A stretch of DNA of 64,000 nucleotides, from positions 62,001 through 126,000 of the forward strand of contig NZ_LT629849.1 of NCBI RefSeq assembly GCF_900106845.1, read 5' to 3'. This stretch comes from Romboutsia timonensis (GTDB lineage Bacteria > Bacillota > Clostridia > Peptostreptococcales > Peptostreptococcaceae). The position numbers and the translations under genes are program-made. This document shows positions 17,668 to 26,887 of this stretch, piece by piece (position 1 is the stretch's first letter; each line of letters opens with the position of its first letter). The notes under the pieces are model-generated. The model was not told the DNA's origin. It was given only the letters and a program-made list of their open reading frames with translations, and did not search any database.

Positions 17668-19452
17668 ATGGGAATAGATAGAAAAGATATAGATGATAAA
17701 TATAAATGGAAAATAGATTTAATGTATTCAAGCCAAGAATCTATTGATAAAGATATATCAAAGATAAAATCCTATATAAATGAAATAAAAGAGTACAAGG
17801 GTAAATTATCACAAAGTAAAGAAAATATGTATGAAGCGCTTAATATATATGAAAAAGCTTCGCAACTATTACAAAATTTATATGTGTATACACATATGAA
17901 ACAACATGAAGATACTAGAATAAATGAAAACCAAGCGATGGCAACTAAAACAGATATGTTATCTACAGAGCTATCTACAGCATCATCATATATGGTTCCA
18001 GAAATAATAGCCATAGATGAATCTAAACTTAAAGAATATTTAGAAGATGAAAAGCTATCATTCTATAAAAAATATATAGAGGATATATTAAGAGAAAAAC
18101 CACATACATTATCAGAAAAGGAAGAGGAAATCTTAGCCGCAGTTTCAGATTTAACATCAGTTCCAGAAAATGCTTATGATATGTTATCTTATGCTGATAT
18201 GGATTTTCCAAAAATAGAAAATGAAGATGGAGAAATGGTTAAACTTACTCACTCTAATTTTTCAACATTCTTAAAAAGTAAAAATAATAAAGTTAGAAAA
18301 AATGCTTTTGATGCAATGTATAAAACATATGACAAGTATAAAAATACTTTTGCATCTATGCTATATGGAGGTATAAAGTCAGAAATATTCTATTCTAAAA
18401 CTAGAAAATATGAATCTGCTTTATACGCATCTTTATTCCAAGATGATATAAGCGTTGATGTTTACAACAACCTTATAAAAGCAGTTGATGAAAATTTAGA
18501 TACATTAAATAGATATGTAGATATCAAAAAGAAGTTTTTAGGATTAGAGGATATACATATGTATGACTTGTATGTTCCTTTAACTGAAAGCTTTGATATG
18601 AAAATACCTTATGAAGAAGCACAAGAAATAGTACTAAATGCATTAAAACCTTTAGGTGAAGAGTATTTAGGATTAATAAAAAGAGCTTTTGAAGAAAATT
18701 GGATAGATGTTTATGAAAATGAAGGAAAACAAGGTGGAGCTTATTCTTGGGGAAGTTATGATTCACATCCTTATATATTAATGAATTATAAGGACGACCT
18801 AAACTCTTTATTTACATTAATACATGAGTTAGGACATTCTATGCACAGTTATTATTCTAAGAAAACTCAGCCTTATCTATATTCAGGTTATAAAATATTT
18901 GTAGCCGAAGTTGCATCTACATTAAATGAATTGCTTTTAATAAATTATTTATTAGAAAAAGCAGATTCAAAAGAAGAAAGAGTATATCTTCTAAATTATT
19001 ACTTAGAGCAGTTTAGAACAACTGTATATAGACAAACAATGTTTGCTGAGTTTGAAAAATTAACTCATGCTAGTGTAGAGGACAGAAATCCTCTAACAGC
19101 TAAAGAATTTAACGATATATACTATGATTTAAATAAAAAATACTATGGAAATTCAACTGTAGTTGATGAACAAATTGCACTAGAATGGGCTAGAATACCT
19201 CATTTCTATTCAAATTTCTATGTGTATAAGTATGCTACAGGATTCTCTGCAGCAAGTGCATTAAGTCAAAAGATATTAACAGAAGGTAAAGTAGCTGTTG
19301 ATAAATATATAGAATTTTTAAAGAGTGGAGGTTCTGATTATCCACTTAATCAATTAAAAGCAGCTGGTGTTGATATGGAAAAGAAAGAATCTGTGGATAA
19401 AGCGCTAGAAGTATTTAAAGAATTAGTAGATAAACTAGAAAAAGAATACTAA
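17668..19452 (+). CDS. pepF: Oligoendopeptidase F (M3 family)
   Basis: A 594-residue zinc metallopeptidase that cuts short peptides in the cytoplasm. The active site HELGH (residues 386-390, zinc ligands His386 and His390, catalytic Glu387) is followed by the third ligand in FVAEVASTLNE. A mostly helical N-terminal domain precedes it. Start: ATG 17668 has AAGGAGTGAG just upstream. A TTG at 17647 lies before the ribosome binding site and is rejected. Length is typical of PepF. It lies 23 bases downstream of degV, with no visible terminator between. Confidence 0.93.
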   Translation: MGIDRKDIDDKYKWKIDLMYSSQESIDKDISKIKSYINEIKEYKGKLSQSKENMYEALNIYEKASQLLQNLYVYTHMKQHEDTRINENQAMATKTDMLSTELSTASSYMVPEIIAIDESKLKEYLEDEKLSFYKKYIEDILREKPHTLSEKEEEILAAVSDLTSVPENAYDMLSYADMDFPKIENEDGEMVKLTHSNFSTFLKSKNNKVRKNAFDAMYKTYDKYKNTFASMLYGGIKSEIFYSKTRKYESALYASLFQDDISVDVYNNLIKAVDENLDTLNRYVDIKKKFLGLEDIHMYDLYVPLTESFDMKIPYEEAQEIVLNALKPLGEEYLGLIKRAFEENWIDVYENEGKQGGAYSWGSYDSHPYILMNYKDDLNSLFTLIHELGHSMHSYYSKKTQPYLYSGYKIFVAEVASTLNELLLINYLLEKADSKEERVYLLNYYLEQFRTTVYRQTMFAEFEKLTHASVEDRNPLTAKEFNDIYYDLNKKYYGNSTVVDEQIALEWARIPHFYSNFYVYKYATGFSAASALSQKILTEGKVAVDKYIEFLKSGGSDYPLNQLKAAGVDMEKKESVDKALEVFKELVDKLEKEY

Positions 19453-19537
19453 TCAAAAAAATAGCTAAAAGGTTTAAGCATTATACTTGTAGTGACCATT
19501 TAAGATTATAAAAAATAGTTGTAAAGTATTATTGAAT

Positions 19538-19568
19538 TTGAAATTTATATATTTATAAAAGCTATAAT
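19538..19568 (+). promoter_or_regulatory. Candidate promoter of the LacI-family regulator
   Basis: TTGAAA at 19538-19543 and TATAAT at 19563-19568, spacing 19 (longer than ideal). It sits directly before the 16-bp palindrome. Confidence 0.4.
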
Positions 19569-19571
19569 GAC

Positions 19572-19617
19572 ATAAATTTACATGTATGTTATATTAATAA
19601 TATACATGTAAATTTAT
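19572..19617. repeat. Long perfect palindrome ahead of the LacI-family gene
   Basis: ATAAATTTACATGTAT (19572-19587) and its exact reverse complement (19602-19617) with a 14-base loop. The right arm ends 20 bases before the regulator's ATG. There is no T run, so it is a poor terminator. It could be an operator for autoregulation or a 5' mRNA hairpin. It does not resemble the GAAACGTTTC operators found before the permease genes. Confidence 0.6.
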
Positions 19618-19637
19618 GAGTAAAGGTAGGAGATAGG

Positions 19638-20609
19638 ATGGCTACAATGAAAGATGTTGCCAAGAAAGCAGGTGTAGGACTAGGAACTGTATCTAGGGTA
19701 ATAAATAATCATCCTAGTGTAAAAGATGCAACCAGAGTAAAAGTACAGAAAGCTATAAAAGAGTTAGATTATTCACCTAATATAATCGCTAGAAATCTAA
19801 AAGTTTCACAGTCAGAAACTATAGCATTAATAATTCCAACGATATGGCATCCATTTTTTTCCGAATTTGCTTACTATGTTGAAGAGAATGTATCTAAAAG
19901 AGGATTTAAGCTAGTGTTATGTAACTCAGATAAAAATTATCAAAAAGAAGTAGAATATCTAGAAATGTTAAAACAAAATAAGGTAGCTGGAATCATAGCT
20001 ATAACTTACAATGATATTGATAATTATGTTTCTAGTAATCTACCAATAGTAAGTGTAGATAGACATTTTAGTGAAGATGTAGTGTATGTTACATCAGATA
20101 ACTATAATGGTGGTAAAATGGCAGTGAATAAGTTAATCGAAAATGGATGTAAAAAATTAGCATTTATAGGAACGACGTCTACAAGACCAACGGATGTAAA
20201 AAATAGAAAAATTGGATTTAAAGATGAGTGTATCAGACAAAGTATTGAATATACTATATTTGACGAAAAAGAGCCAGTTGAAAATTTAGAAAAAAAGATA
20301 GAAAATTATATTGATGAAAATAGGGACATAGATGGTATATTTGCTATAAATGATTTTGTGGGTTTAACTATAATAAAAATACTAGGAAGAAAAGGAATTA
20401 AAATTCCAGAGGATATAAAGATTATAGGCTATGATGGTGTAAAAATGTCTACAGAACAAGAGTTTTTGATATCAACCATAAGACAACCAGTTGAGAGAAT
20501 GGCTAAGTGTGCAGTAGATTCAATATTTGATATACTTGAAAATAATATTGAAAATAAAAGAAGAGTATTACCAGTAACTTATGTAAAAGGAAGCACAACA
20601 ATTATTTAA
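19638..20609 (+). CDS. LacI-family repressor of the sucrose/fructan cluster
   Basis: A 323-residue regulator. The helix-turn-helix occupies residues 3-25 (MKDVAKKAGVGLGTVSRVIN), followed by the hinge helix YSPNIIARNLK. A periplasmic-binding-type effector domain (about 60-323) contains IDGIFAINDFVGL and IIGYDG. AGGAGA lies before the ATG. Two palindromic GAAACGTTTC operators lie in the gap to the first permease gene, which is the expected repressor site. The inducer is probably sucrose, a fructo-oligosaccharide or a phosphorylated derivative, inferred from the enzymes downstream. Confidence 0.9.
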   Translation: MATMKDVAKKAGVGLGTVSRVINNHPSVKDATRVKVQKAIKELDYSPNIIARNLKVSQSETIALIIPTIWHPFFSEFAYYVEENVSKRGFKLVLCNSDKNYQKEVEYLEMLKQNKVAGIIAITYNDIDNYVSSNLPIVSVDRHFSEDVVYVTSDNYNGGKMAVNKLIENGCKKLAFIGTTSTRPTDVKNRKIGFKDECIRQSIEYTIFDEKEPVENLEKKIENYIDENRDIDGIFAINDFVGLTIIKILGRKGIKIPEDIKIIGYDGVKMSTEQEFLISTIRQPVERMAKCAVDSIFDILENNIENKRRVLPVTYVKGSTTII

Positions 20610-20638
20610 AATAAAATAAATAATAAGATTAAAATTTA

Positions 20639-20667
20639 TTGACATCGTTTTCTTGTAGTGTTAACAT
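20639..20667 (+). promoter_or_regulatory. Promoter of the sugar uptake operon
   Basis: Perfect -35 TTGACA (20639-20644) and -10 TAACAT (20662-20667), spacing 17. The first operator begins 12 bases after the -10 box, so a bound repressor would block the start site. Confidence 0.65.
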
Positions 20668-20678
20668 ATAAATATAAA

Positions 20679-20691
20679 TGAAACGTTTCCA
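20679..20691 (+). promoter_or_regulatory. LacI-type operator O1
   Basis: TGAAACGTTTCCA with the 10-bp perfect core GAAACGTTTC, just downstream of the promoter. Its partner O2 is the exact reverse complement, 63 bases downstream. Confidence 0.75.
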
Positions 20692-20698
20692 GGAAATT

Positions 20699-20735
20699 GA
20701 GCTTATTCTAAATTAGAGTGAGCTTTTATTTAACA
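20699..20735 (+). terminator. Terminator-like hairpin between the two operators
   Basis: AGCTTATTCTA pairs fully (three G-U) with TAGAGTGAGCT, followed by TTTTATTT. It lies in the leader, downstream of the promoter and before the first permease, so it may act as an attenuator. It could also be a terminator for the regulator gene with the promoter placed inside. Confidence 0.6.
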
Positions 20736-20741
20736 ATTAAA

Positions 20742-20754
20742 TGGAAACGTTTCA
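20742..20754 (+). promoter_or_regulatory. LacI-type operator O2
   Basis: TGGAAACGTTTCA, reverse complement of O1, 25 bases ahead of the first permease start. Two such sites allow repression by looping or a roadblock. Confidence 0.75.
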
Positions 20755-20778
20755 AAAAAGGGGATTAGGGAGGGAATT

Positions 20779-21762
20779 ATGAACAATACAGTAGAGATGA
20801 ATTCAAACTTGATAGAAGAAAATGACACCAATGAAAAAAAATTAAAGAAAAAATCTAAATATAAGAGTAAGCTTTCAAAAATAAAAGAACAAAGACAACT
20901 ATATTTGTTACTTTTACCTGCTTTTATTTTAACTATAGTATTTAAATATATACCTATGTATGGAATACTTATAGGTTTTAAAGATTACAACCCGTTATAT
21001 GGAATTACAGGTAGTGAATGGGTAGGATTTAAACACTTTATGAAGTTTTTAACATCACCAAATTTTATAGATATATTTATGAATACATTAAAGTTAAGTA
21101 TATTTAGCTTGATAATAAGCTTTCCAATACCAATTATAATTGCAATAATGTTAAATATGGTTAGAAGTAAGACAAATAAGAAAAATATACAACTTATTTT
21201 ATACGCACCAAACTTTATATCTGTTGTTGTAGTGGTAGGTATGTTATTTATACTATTTTCTCCGACAGGTCCTATAAATCAGTTGGTGACTATATTTACA
21301 GGTAAACCAATAATGTTTATGTCTGACCCTAGATATTTCAGAACAATATACATATTAAGTGGAATATGGCAAGGTGCTGGATGGTCTTCTATTATATATG
21401 TAGCAGCACTTGCAAATGTAAGTCCTGAACTTGTAGATGCAGCTATGATAGATGGAGCAAACATATTCCAAAGGATAAGACATATAGATATACCAACGTT
21501 AAAGCCATTAATGGTAATATCATTCATATTAGCGGCAGGAGGAATAATGAGTATAGGATTTGAGAAAGCATATCTAATGCAAACATCAATGAACATACCA
21601 GCATCAGAAATAATTGCTACGTATGTATATAAGCAAGGCTTACAAGCAGGGGACTATGGATACTCAACAGCAATAGGATTATTTAATACAGTAATAAATG
21701 TTATATTACTACTTACTGTTAATAAAATAGTTAAATATATAAATGAAGGTGAAGGTTTATAG
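20779..21762 (+). CDS. ABC sugar transporter permease (LplB type)
   Basis: A 327-residue inner-membrane permease. After a charged, lysine-rich N-terminal 35 residues, six membrane segments follow. The EAA-type loop (ELVDAAMIDGANIFQRIRHI, near residues 218-237) contacts an ATPase. The family (LplB/YtcP) is used for oligosaccharides and is encoded with a partner permease and lipoprotein. GGGAGGG precedes the ATG. The next permease starts 16 bases after its stop. It is first in the operon under the LacI operators. Confidence 0.88.
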   Translation: MNNTVEMNSNLIEENDTNEKKLKKKSKYKSKLSKIKEQRQLYLLLLPAFILTIVFKYIPMYGILIGFKDYNPLYGITGSEWVGFKHFMKFLTSPNFIDIFMNTLKLSIFSLIISFPIPIIIAIMLNMVRSKTNKKNIQLILYAPNFISVVVVVGMLFILFSPTGPINQLVTIFTGKPIMFMSDPRYFRTIYILSGIWQGAGWSSIIYVAALANVSPELVDAAMIDGANIFQRIRHIDIPTLKPLMVISFILAAGGIMSIGFEKAYLMQTSMNIPASEIIATYVYKQGLQAGDYGYSTAIGLFNTVINVILLLTVNKIVKYINEGEGL

Positions 21763-21778
21763 AAAGGGGGGAGATTAT

Positions 21779-22663
21779 ATGAGGATGTACAATAGTAAAT
21801 TAGATAGAATAGTATATAAGTTAAATGGATTATTGTTATGTGCAGTTGTTATCTCAATTTTATATCCACTTGTATACATACTAATAGCATCTTTTACAGA
21901 TCCAGTAACACTATTAAATGAAGGTATTAGTTTTAATGTTTCAGAATGGACATTAGAGGGGTATATAACTATACTTTCAGACCCAGCTATGATTAGAGGG
22001 TTTATAAATTCATTTATATACTCTACATTATTTGCATTGTTAAGTGTATCAACATCAGTAATGGCAGGATACGCTTTAGCACAAAAAGAACTAGTAGGGA
22101 GAAGTTTTATTTCCAATATATTTGTAGTAACAATGTTTTTTGGGGGTGGATTAGTACCAACGTATTTATTGATAAAGAGCTTAGGAATGTTAGATACAAT
22201 TTGGGCCATAATTTTACCAGGAGCAGTAAATGTGTGGAATATAATTCTTTCTAGAACATATTTCCAAAGTTTACCTAAAGAATTAATAGAGTCATCAAAA
22301 ATAGATGGTGCAGATGATTTACAAACATTTATAAAAATAATATTACCGCTTGCAAAGCCGATTATATTAGTTTTAGTGTTATATGCATTTGTTGCTCAGT
22401 GGAACTCATATTTTGATGCGATGATTTACTTAAAAAGTGATGATTTAGCACCACTTCAATTAGTGTTAAGAAGGATACTTATACAAAATGAACCAATGCC
22501 TGGTATGATATCTGATCAATTAGCTCTAGCAGAGTTAAAGAGATTATCAGAAATGATAAAATATGCAGCAATAGTAATATCGAGTTTACCGCTTATGATA
22601 ATGTATCCATTTTTCCAAAAGTATTTTGAGGAAGGTGTAATGGTAGGATCGATAAAAGGTTAA
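21779..22663 (+). CDS. ABC sugar transporter permease (LplC type)
   Basis: A ~294-residue partner permease with six membrane segments and the EAA loop SLPKELIESSKIDGADDLQT. It starts LDRIVYKLNGLLLCAVVISILYPL. Start: ATG 21779 follows AAAGGGGGGAG by 6 bases. An upstream GTG at 21743 overlaps the previous gene and has no ribosome binding site. Forms a heterodimer with the upstream permease to carry substrate delivered by the lipoprotein. Substrate specificity is inferred from the GH32 hydrolase further down. Confidence 0.88.
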   Translation: MRMYNSKLDRIVYKLNGLLLCAVVISILYPLVYILIASFTDPVTLLNEGISFNVSEWTLEGYITILSDPAMIRGFINSFIYSTLFALLSVSTSVMAGYALAQKELVGRSFISNIFVVTMFFGGGLVPTYLLIKSLGMLDTIWAIILPGAVNVWNIILSRTYFQSLPKELIESSKIDGADDLQTFIKIILPLAKPIILVLVLYAFVAQWNSYFDAMIYLKSDDLAPLQLVLRRILIQNEPMPGMISDQLALAELKRLSEMIKYAAIVISSLPLMIMYPFFQKYFEEGVMVGSIKG

Positions 22664-22697
22664 GTTTTATATATAAATTATTAGGGGAGTGTTAAAA

Positions 22698-24323
22698 ATG
22701 AAAAAACCAAAAAGATTGATAGCTTTAGTATTAGCAACAGGATTAGTAGTAGTTTCATTAACAGGATGTTCTTCATCTAAAACAGGAGATGCTGTAGGTC
22801 TTGGAAGTCCAGCCTATAATCTTGAAAATGTAGAATTTCCATTAAAAGAACAAGTAACACTAAATATAATGACTCAAAGTTCACCATTAGCACCACAAGA
22901 CCCAAATGAAAAATTAATATATAAAAGATTACAAGAAAAAACAAACTTAAAAATCAACTGGACAAATTACACTTGGGATGAGTATGGAGAAAAGAGAAAT
23001 CTAGATATAGCAGCAGGAGATATACCAGATGCTATACTTCATGCAGGTATGAGTGACTATGATTTACTTAAATATGCTGACCAAGGAGTAATAGTTCCCA
23101 TAGAAGATTTGATAGATAATTATATGCCTAATTTAAAAAAGGTGCTTGATGAAAATCCAGAATATAGGAAAATGATAACAGCTCCAGATGGTCATATATA
23201 CTCATTTCCATGGATAGAAGAACTTGGAGATGGTAAAGGAAGGATACAAACTGTAGACTGTACTCCGTGGATAAATAAAGCTTGGTTAGATGAATTAGGA
23301 TTACCAATACCAACTACTACAGAAGAATTACAAACAGCATTAAAAGCATTTAAAGACCAAGATCCTAATAAAAATGGTAAAGCAGATGAGATACCAATGT
23401 CATTTATTATAAATGATGGTCAAAATGACCCAGCATATTTATTTGGTTCATTTGGACTTGGAGATAACTGGGATCACACTATAGTTGATAATGATGGAAA
23501 GGTAATATTAACAGCAAGAGAAGAAGGATACAAAAATGCTATAAATTATTTACATGGTTTATATAAAGAAGGGTTAATTGATGCTGAAGCATTTGAACAA
23601 GATTGGAACACATATCTTGCTAAAGGTAAAGATAATAGATATGGATTGTATTTTACTTGGGATAAAGCAAATATAACAGGTCCAGGAGATGATTATGTAT
23701 TATTACCACCACTTAAAGGACCAGATGGAACACAAAATGTAGCTAGAACTAATGGTATAGGATTTGATAGAGGTAGAATGGTTATAACAACAGCTAATAA
23801 AAACTTAGAATTAACAGCTAAATGGATAGATGAATTATATAATCCAATACAATCAGTTCAAAATAACTGGGGTACATATGGTGATGATAAACAAGCTAAT
23901 ATATTTGAATACGATGAAGAAAACAACATGCTAAAACATTTAGATTTAAATGGAGAAGCTCCACATGAAATTAGACAAAAATCAGAAGTTGGAGGACCTT
24001 TAGCTATACTAAATGAGTATTATGGAAAAGTTACTACTATGCCAGATGATGCAGCATGGAGATTAGAACAAATAAATACTTTAGTACCGTATATGTATTC
24101 AGAGAATATATATCCTAGTGTATTTTTCTCTAAAGAAGAGTTAGATAAGCTATCAACAATACAAACAGACTTATTTGATTATATAAATAGAATGAGAGCT
24201 GAATGGATAGTAAATGGAAAAGCAGATAAAGATTGGGACGCATACTTAAAAGAATTAGATAGACTTGGATATAGTCAATGGTTAGAAATAAAACAAGCAG
24301 GGTACGATAGAACAGCTAAATAG
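22698..24323 (+). CDS. Sugar ABC transporter substrate-binding lipoprotein (LplA type)
   Basis: A 541-residue lipoprotein. The signal peptide (KKPKRLIALVLATGLVVVSL) ends in a lipobox LTGC, so it is anchored outside the membrane. The mature part is an extracellular solute-binding protein of family 1 in the long LplA/YtcQ group (LNIMTQSSPLAP, PSVFFSKEELDKL). Start: ATG 22698 lies 8 bases after GGGGAG. A GTG at 22689 falls in that ribosome binding site. It captures the oligosaccharide for the two permeases. A short hairpin and a 19-bp tandem duplication follow its stop codon. Confidence 0.88.
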   Translation: MKKPKRLIALVLATGLVVVSLTGCSSSKTGDAVGLGSPAYNLENVEFPLKEQVTLNIMTQSSPLAPQDPNEKLIYKRLQEKTNLKINWTNYTWDEYGEKRNLDIAAGDIPDAILHAGMSDYDLLKYADQGVIVPIEDLIDNYMPNLKKVLDENPEYRKMITAPDGHIYSFPWIEELGDGKGRIQTVDCTPWINKAWLDELGLPIPTTTEELQTALKAFKDQDPNKNGKADEIPMSFIINDGQNDPAYLFGSFGLGDNWDHTIVDNDGKVILTAREEGYKNAINYLHGLYKEGLIDAEAFEQDWNTYLAKGKDNRYGLYFTWDKANITGPGDDYVLLPPLKGPDGTQNVARTNGIGFDRGRMVITTANKNLELTAKWIDELYNPIQSVQNNWGTYGDDKQANIFEYDEENNMLKHLDLNGEAPHEIRQKSEVGGPLAILNEYYGKVTTMPDDAAWRLEQINTLVPYMYSENIYPSVFFSKEELDKLSTIQTDLFDYINRMRAEWIVNGKADKDWDAYLKELDRLGYSQWLEIKQAGYDRTAK

Positions 24324-24353
24324 ATAATAAAAATCTAAATAGATAATAAAAAT
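24316..24353. repeat. Perfect 19-bp tandem duplication across the stop codon
   Basis: CTAAATAGATAATAAAAAT occurs twice back to back (24316-24334, 24335-24353). The first copy contains the last codons and TAG stop of the binding-protein gene. Confidence 0.85.
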
Positions 24354-24390
24354 AAGGTCTGATAATTTAGTTTCAGACTTTATTATTTAG
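24351..24390 (+). terminator. Intra-operon hairpin between binding protein and hydrolase
   Basis: AATAAGGTCTGA (24351-24362) pairs with TCAGACTTTATT (24373-24384), one G-U, with a weak T-rich tail. Such a partial terminator would lower expression of the enzymes relative to the transporter or protect the upstream mRNA. Confidence 0.55.
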
Positions 24391-24411
24391 AAATGAGGGG
24401 GAGAAAATAGA

Positions 24412-25908
24412 GTGAGTGTAATAGTTAAAGAAGATAAATTAAAACAAGCTAATTCTTATGTCAAAAATAATAGAGAAAAAGTTGATAATACATACAGACA
24501 AAAGTACCACATAATGCCACCAATAGGATGGATGAATGATCCTAATGGATTTTCATATTACAATGGAGAATATCATTTGTTTTATCAATATAATCCATAC
24601 AGTTCACAATGGGGTCCTATGCACTGGAAACATATAAAAAGTAAAGATTTAGTAAATTGGAAAGACTTAGATATAGCTATAGCACCAGACGAAGAATATG
24701 ATGTAAGTGGATGTTTTTCAGGAAGTGCTATAGAAAAAGATGGAAAGATGTATTTGATGTATACGGGGCATCAAGACCCAGGCGGATTTGAGAACTTAAG
24801 ACAAGTTCAATGCATAGCAGTATCAGAAGATGGAATAAACTTCACAAAATATGAAAATAACCCTGTAATCGATAGTACAAAGTTACCTAAAGAAGCAATA
24901 ATACAAGATTTTAGAGACCCTAAAGTATACAAAAAAGGAGATAAATATTATTCTGTAATAGGGTCTAGAAACCTTGATGACAGTGGACAAATATTATTAT
25001 ATAGTTCTGATGATTTATTAAATTGGAATTATGAAGGTAATATACTTCAAAGTAACAATGAATTTGCAAAGATGTGGGAGTGTCCAGATTTATTTGAATT
25101 AGATAATAAAGATATTCTTATTATGTCACCTCAATTTTTAGAACCTAGAGGAAATAAATATTGGAATCTACATTCAAGTTCATATATGATAGGAAATTTA
25201 GATTATAAAAATAATAAATATAACTTAGAAAAAGTTGAAGAAATTGATTATGGATTTGATTTTTATGCACCACAAACATTAATTGACAATAAAGGCAGAA
25301 GAATAATGATAGCTTGGATGCAAATGTGGGATAGAAAATTCCCTACTAATGAATTAGGTCATAATTGGGCAGGATGTATGACTATACCAAGAGAGTTAAA
25401 ATTAGTCGATGACAAGTTATATCAATTACCAGTGGAAGAGCTTAAAGTTTTAAGAAAGAATGAAGTAAGTTATAAAGATATAAATATAAAAGATAATAAG
25501 AGCTTAGAGGGAATAAAAGGACAATGTATAGAACTAGAATTAGAAGTTGATATGAAGAACTCTAATGAGTTTGAAATACTTTTAATGAAAGGTAATAATC
25601 AAGAAACATCAATAAAATATAATAAAATAGATGAATTATTAGTTTTTGATAGAAGTAAAAATGGTAAGGCTTTAGGTGGAGGCGAAAAGGAAGTAAGAAC
25701 TTACAGACAAACAGAAGCAAATCTTATTGATAATAAATTAAAGTTAAATATATTTATAGATAGAATGTCTGTTGAAATATTTATAAATGATGGAATAAAA
25801 ACTATGTCGTCGACAGTTTATCCAGATAAAGATAGTGATAATATAGAATTCTATTGTGATAAAGAAGCTATATTAGATATTAAAAAGTGGGATATGGAGG
25901 TTAAGTAA
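24412..25908 (+). CDS. Glycoside hydrolase family 32 (sucrose/fructan hydrolase)
   Basis: A 498-residue intracellular beta-fructosidase; there is no signal peptide. The three catalytic motifs of GH32 are present: WMNDPNG (residues 40-46, nucleophile Asp43), RDP (168-170, transition-state Asp169) and WECPDLF (acid/base Glu223). A five-bladed propeller (to about 330) is followed by the C-terminal beta-sandwich. It releases fructose from sucrose, kestose or inulin-type oligosaccharides; no PTS gene is present, so the unphosphorylated sugar is the likely substrate. GTG 24412 follows AGGGGGAG. The next gene, fructokinase, starts two bases after its stop codon. Confidence 0.93.
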   Translation: MSVIVKEDKLKQANSYVKNNREKVDNTYRQKYHIMPPIGWMNDPNGFSYYNGEYHLFYQYNPYSSQWGPMHWKHIKSKDLVNWKDLDIAIAPDEEYDVSGCFSGSAIEKDGKMYLMYTGHQDPGGFENLRQVQCIAVSEDGINFTKYENNPVIDSTKLPKEAIIQDFRDPKVYKKGDKYYSVIGSRNLDDSGQILLYSSDDLLNWNYEGNILQSNNEFAKMWECPDLFELDNKDILIMSPQFLEPRGNKYWNLHSSSYMIGNLDYKNNKYNLEKVEEIDYGFDFYAPQTLIDNKGRRIMIAWMQMWDRKFPTNELGHNWAGCMTIPRELKLVDDKLYQLPVEELKVLRKNEVSYKDINIKDNKSLEGIKGQCIELELEVDMKNSNEFEILLMKGNNQETSIKYNKIDELLVFDRSKNGKALGGGEKEVRTYRQTEANLIDNKLKLNIFIDRMSVEIFINDGIKTMSSTVYPDKDSDNIEFYCDKEAILDIKKWDMEVK

Positions 25909-25909
25909 C

Positions 25910-26881
25910 ATGCCAAAGGTATTTACTATTGGAGAAGCACTTATAGACTTTGTTCCCATTGAAAGTGGAAAAGGATTAAAAGATATATCAGGATTTAAAA
26001 AATTACCTGGAGGTGCACCAGCAAATGTATCAGCTTGTGTTGCTAAACTTGGAGGAGAAAGTGCATTTATAGGAATGCTTGGAGATGATGGTTTTGGTGA
26101 TTTTTTAGTTGAAACACTAGCATCTGAGAATGTAGACACAAGCTATATAAAAAGAACTACTAAAGCTAATACAGGTCTTGCATTTGTAGCATTAAGTAGT
26201 GAAGGAGAAAGAGAATTTTCTTTTTACAGAAATCCAAGTGCAGATATGTTACTTAGTGAATATGATATAGAAAAGTCTTGGTTTAAGGATGGAGATATAC
26301 TACATTTTTGTTCAGTGGATTTAATAGAATCTCCTGTTAAGTATGCTCATAAAAAAGCTATAGAGTATGTAAAGTCAGTAGGTGGACTGATATCTTTTGA
26401 TCCTAATGTTAGAAAAAATCTATGGAATGATTTAGATGAATGTAGAAAAACTATAAATGAATTTATACCATATGCTAATATATTGAAAATTAGTGATGAG
26501 GAACTTGAATTTATAACAGAAATGAATAATGTAGAAGAGGCCATAAAGTCATTGTTTGTTGGTGATGTAGAAATTATATTGTATACAAAAGGAAAAGATG
26601 GGGTAGATATATACACTAAAGAAAAATATATAAGTGTAGATGGATTTAAAGTTGAGTGTATAGATACAACTGGTGCAGGTGATTCATTTATAGGAGCTTT
26701 TTTATATAAATTATCACGAGAAGAAGTAAATCTAAAAAATGATAATCAATTAAAAGATATAGGTATTTTTTCAAATAAAGTAGCAGCACTTACAACTACA
26801 AAATTTGGAGCAATAAGTGCTTTACCGAATATAGAAGATGTGAACAATTCAGAATTAGAAGTTAGTTTCTCTTTAAACTAG
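25910..26881 (+). CDS. Fructokinase (PfkB family)
   Basis: A 323-residue ribokinase-fold sugar kinase. The N-terminal signature GGAPANVSACVAKLGG and the C-terminal DTTGAGDSF (Asp252-Phe260, catalytic Asp258) are both clear. It is a close fit to clostridial ScrK-type fructokinases that make fructose-6-phosphate from the fructose freed by the GH32 enzyme. GGAGG lies 8 bases before the ATG, within the end of the hydrolase gene; the two genes are separated by one base and must be co-transcribed. It ends the operon, followed by a strong terminator. Confidence 0.92.
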   Translation: MPKVFTIGEALIDFVPIESGKGLKDISGFKKLPGGAPANVSACVAKLGGESAFIGMLGDDGFGDFLVETLASENVDTSYIKRTTKANTGLAFVALSSEGEREFSFYRNPSADMLLSEYDIEKSWFKDGDILHFCSVDLIESPVKYAHKKAIEYVKSVGGLISFDPNVRKNLWNDLDECRKTINEFIPYANILKISDEELEFITEMNNVEEAIKSLFVGDVEIILYTKGKDGVDIYTKEKYISVDGFKVECIDTTGAGDSFIGAFLYKLSREEVNLKNDNQLKDIGIFSNKVAALTTTKFGAISALPNIEDVNNSELEVSFSLN

Positions 26882-26887
26882 ATTAAT

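Noticed and set aside
20679-20754. Operators as CcpA cre sites
   Set aside because: The core is GAAACGTTTC with no base between AAA and CG; cre needs TGNAANCG. The local LacI regulator is the simpler reading. Catabolite control cannot be excluded.
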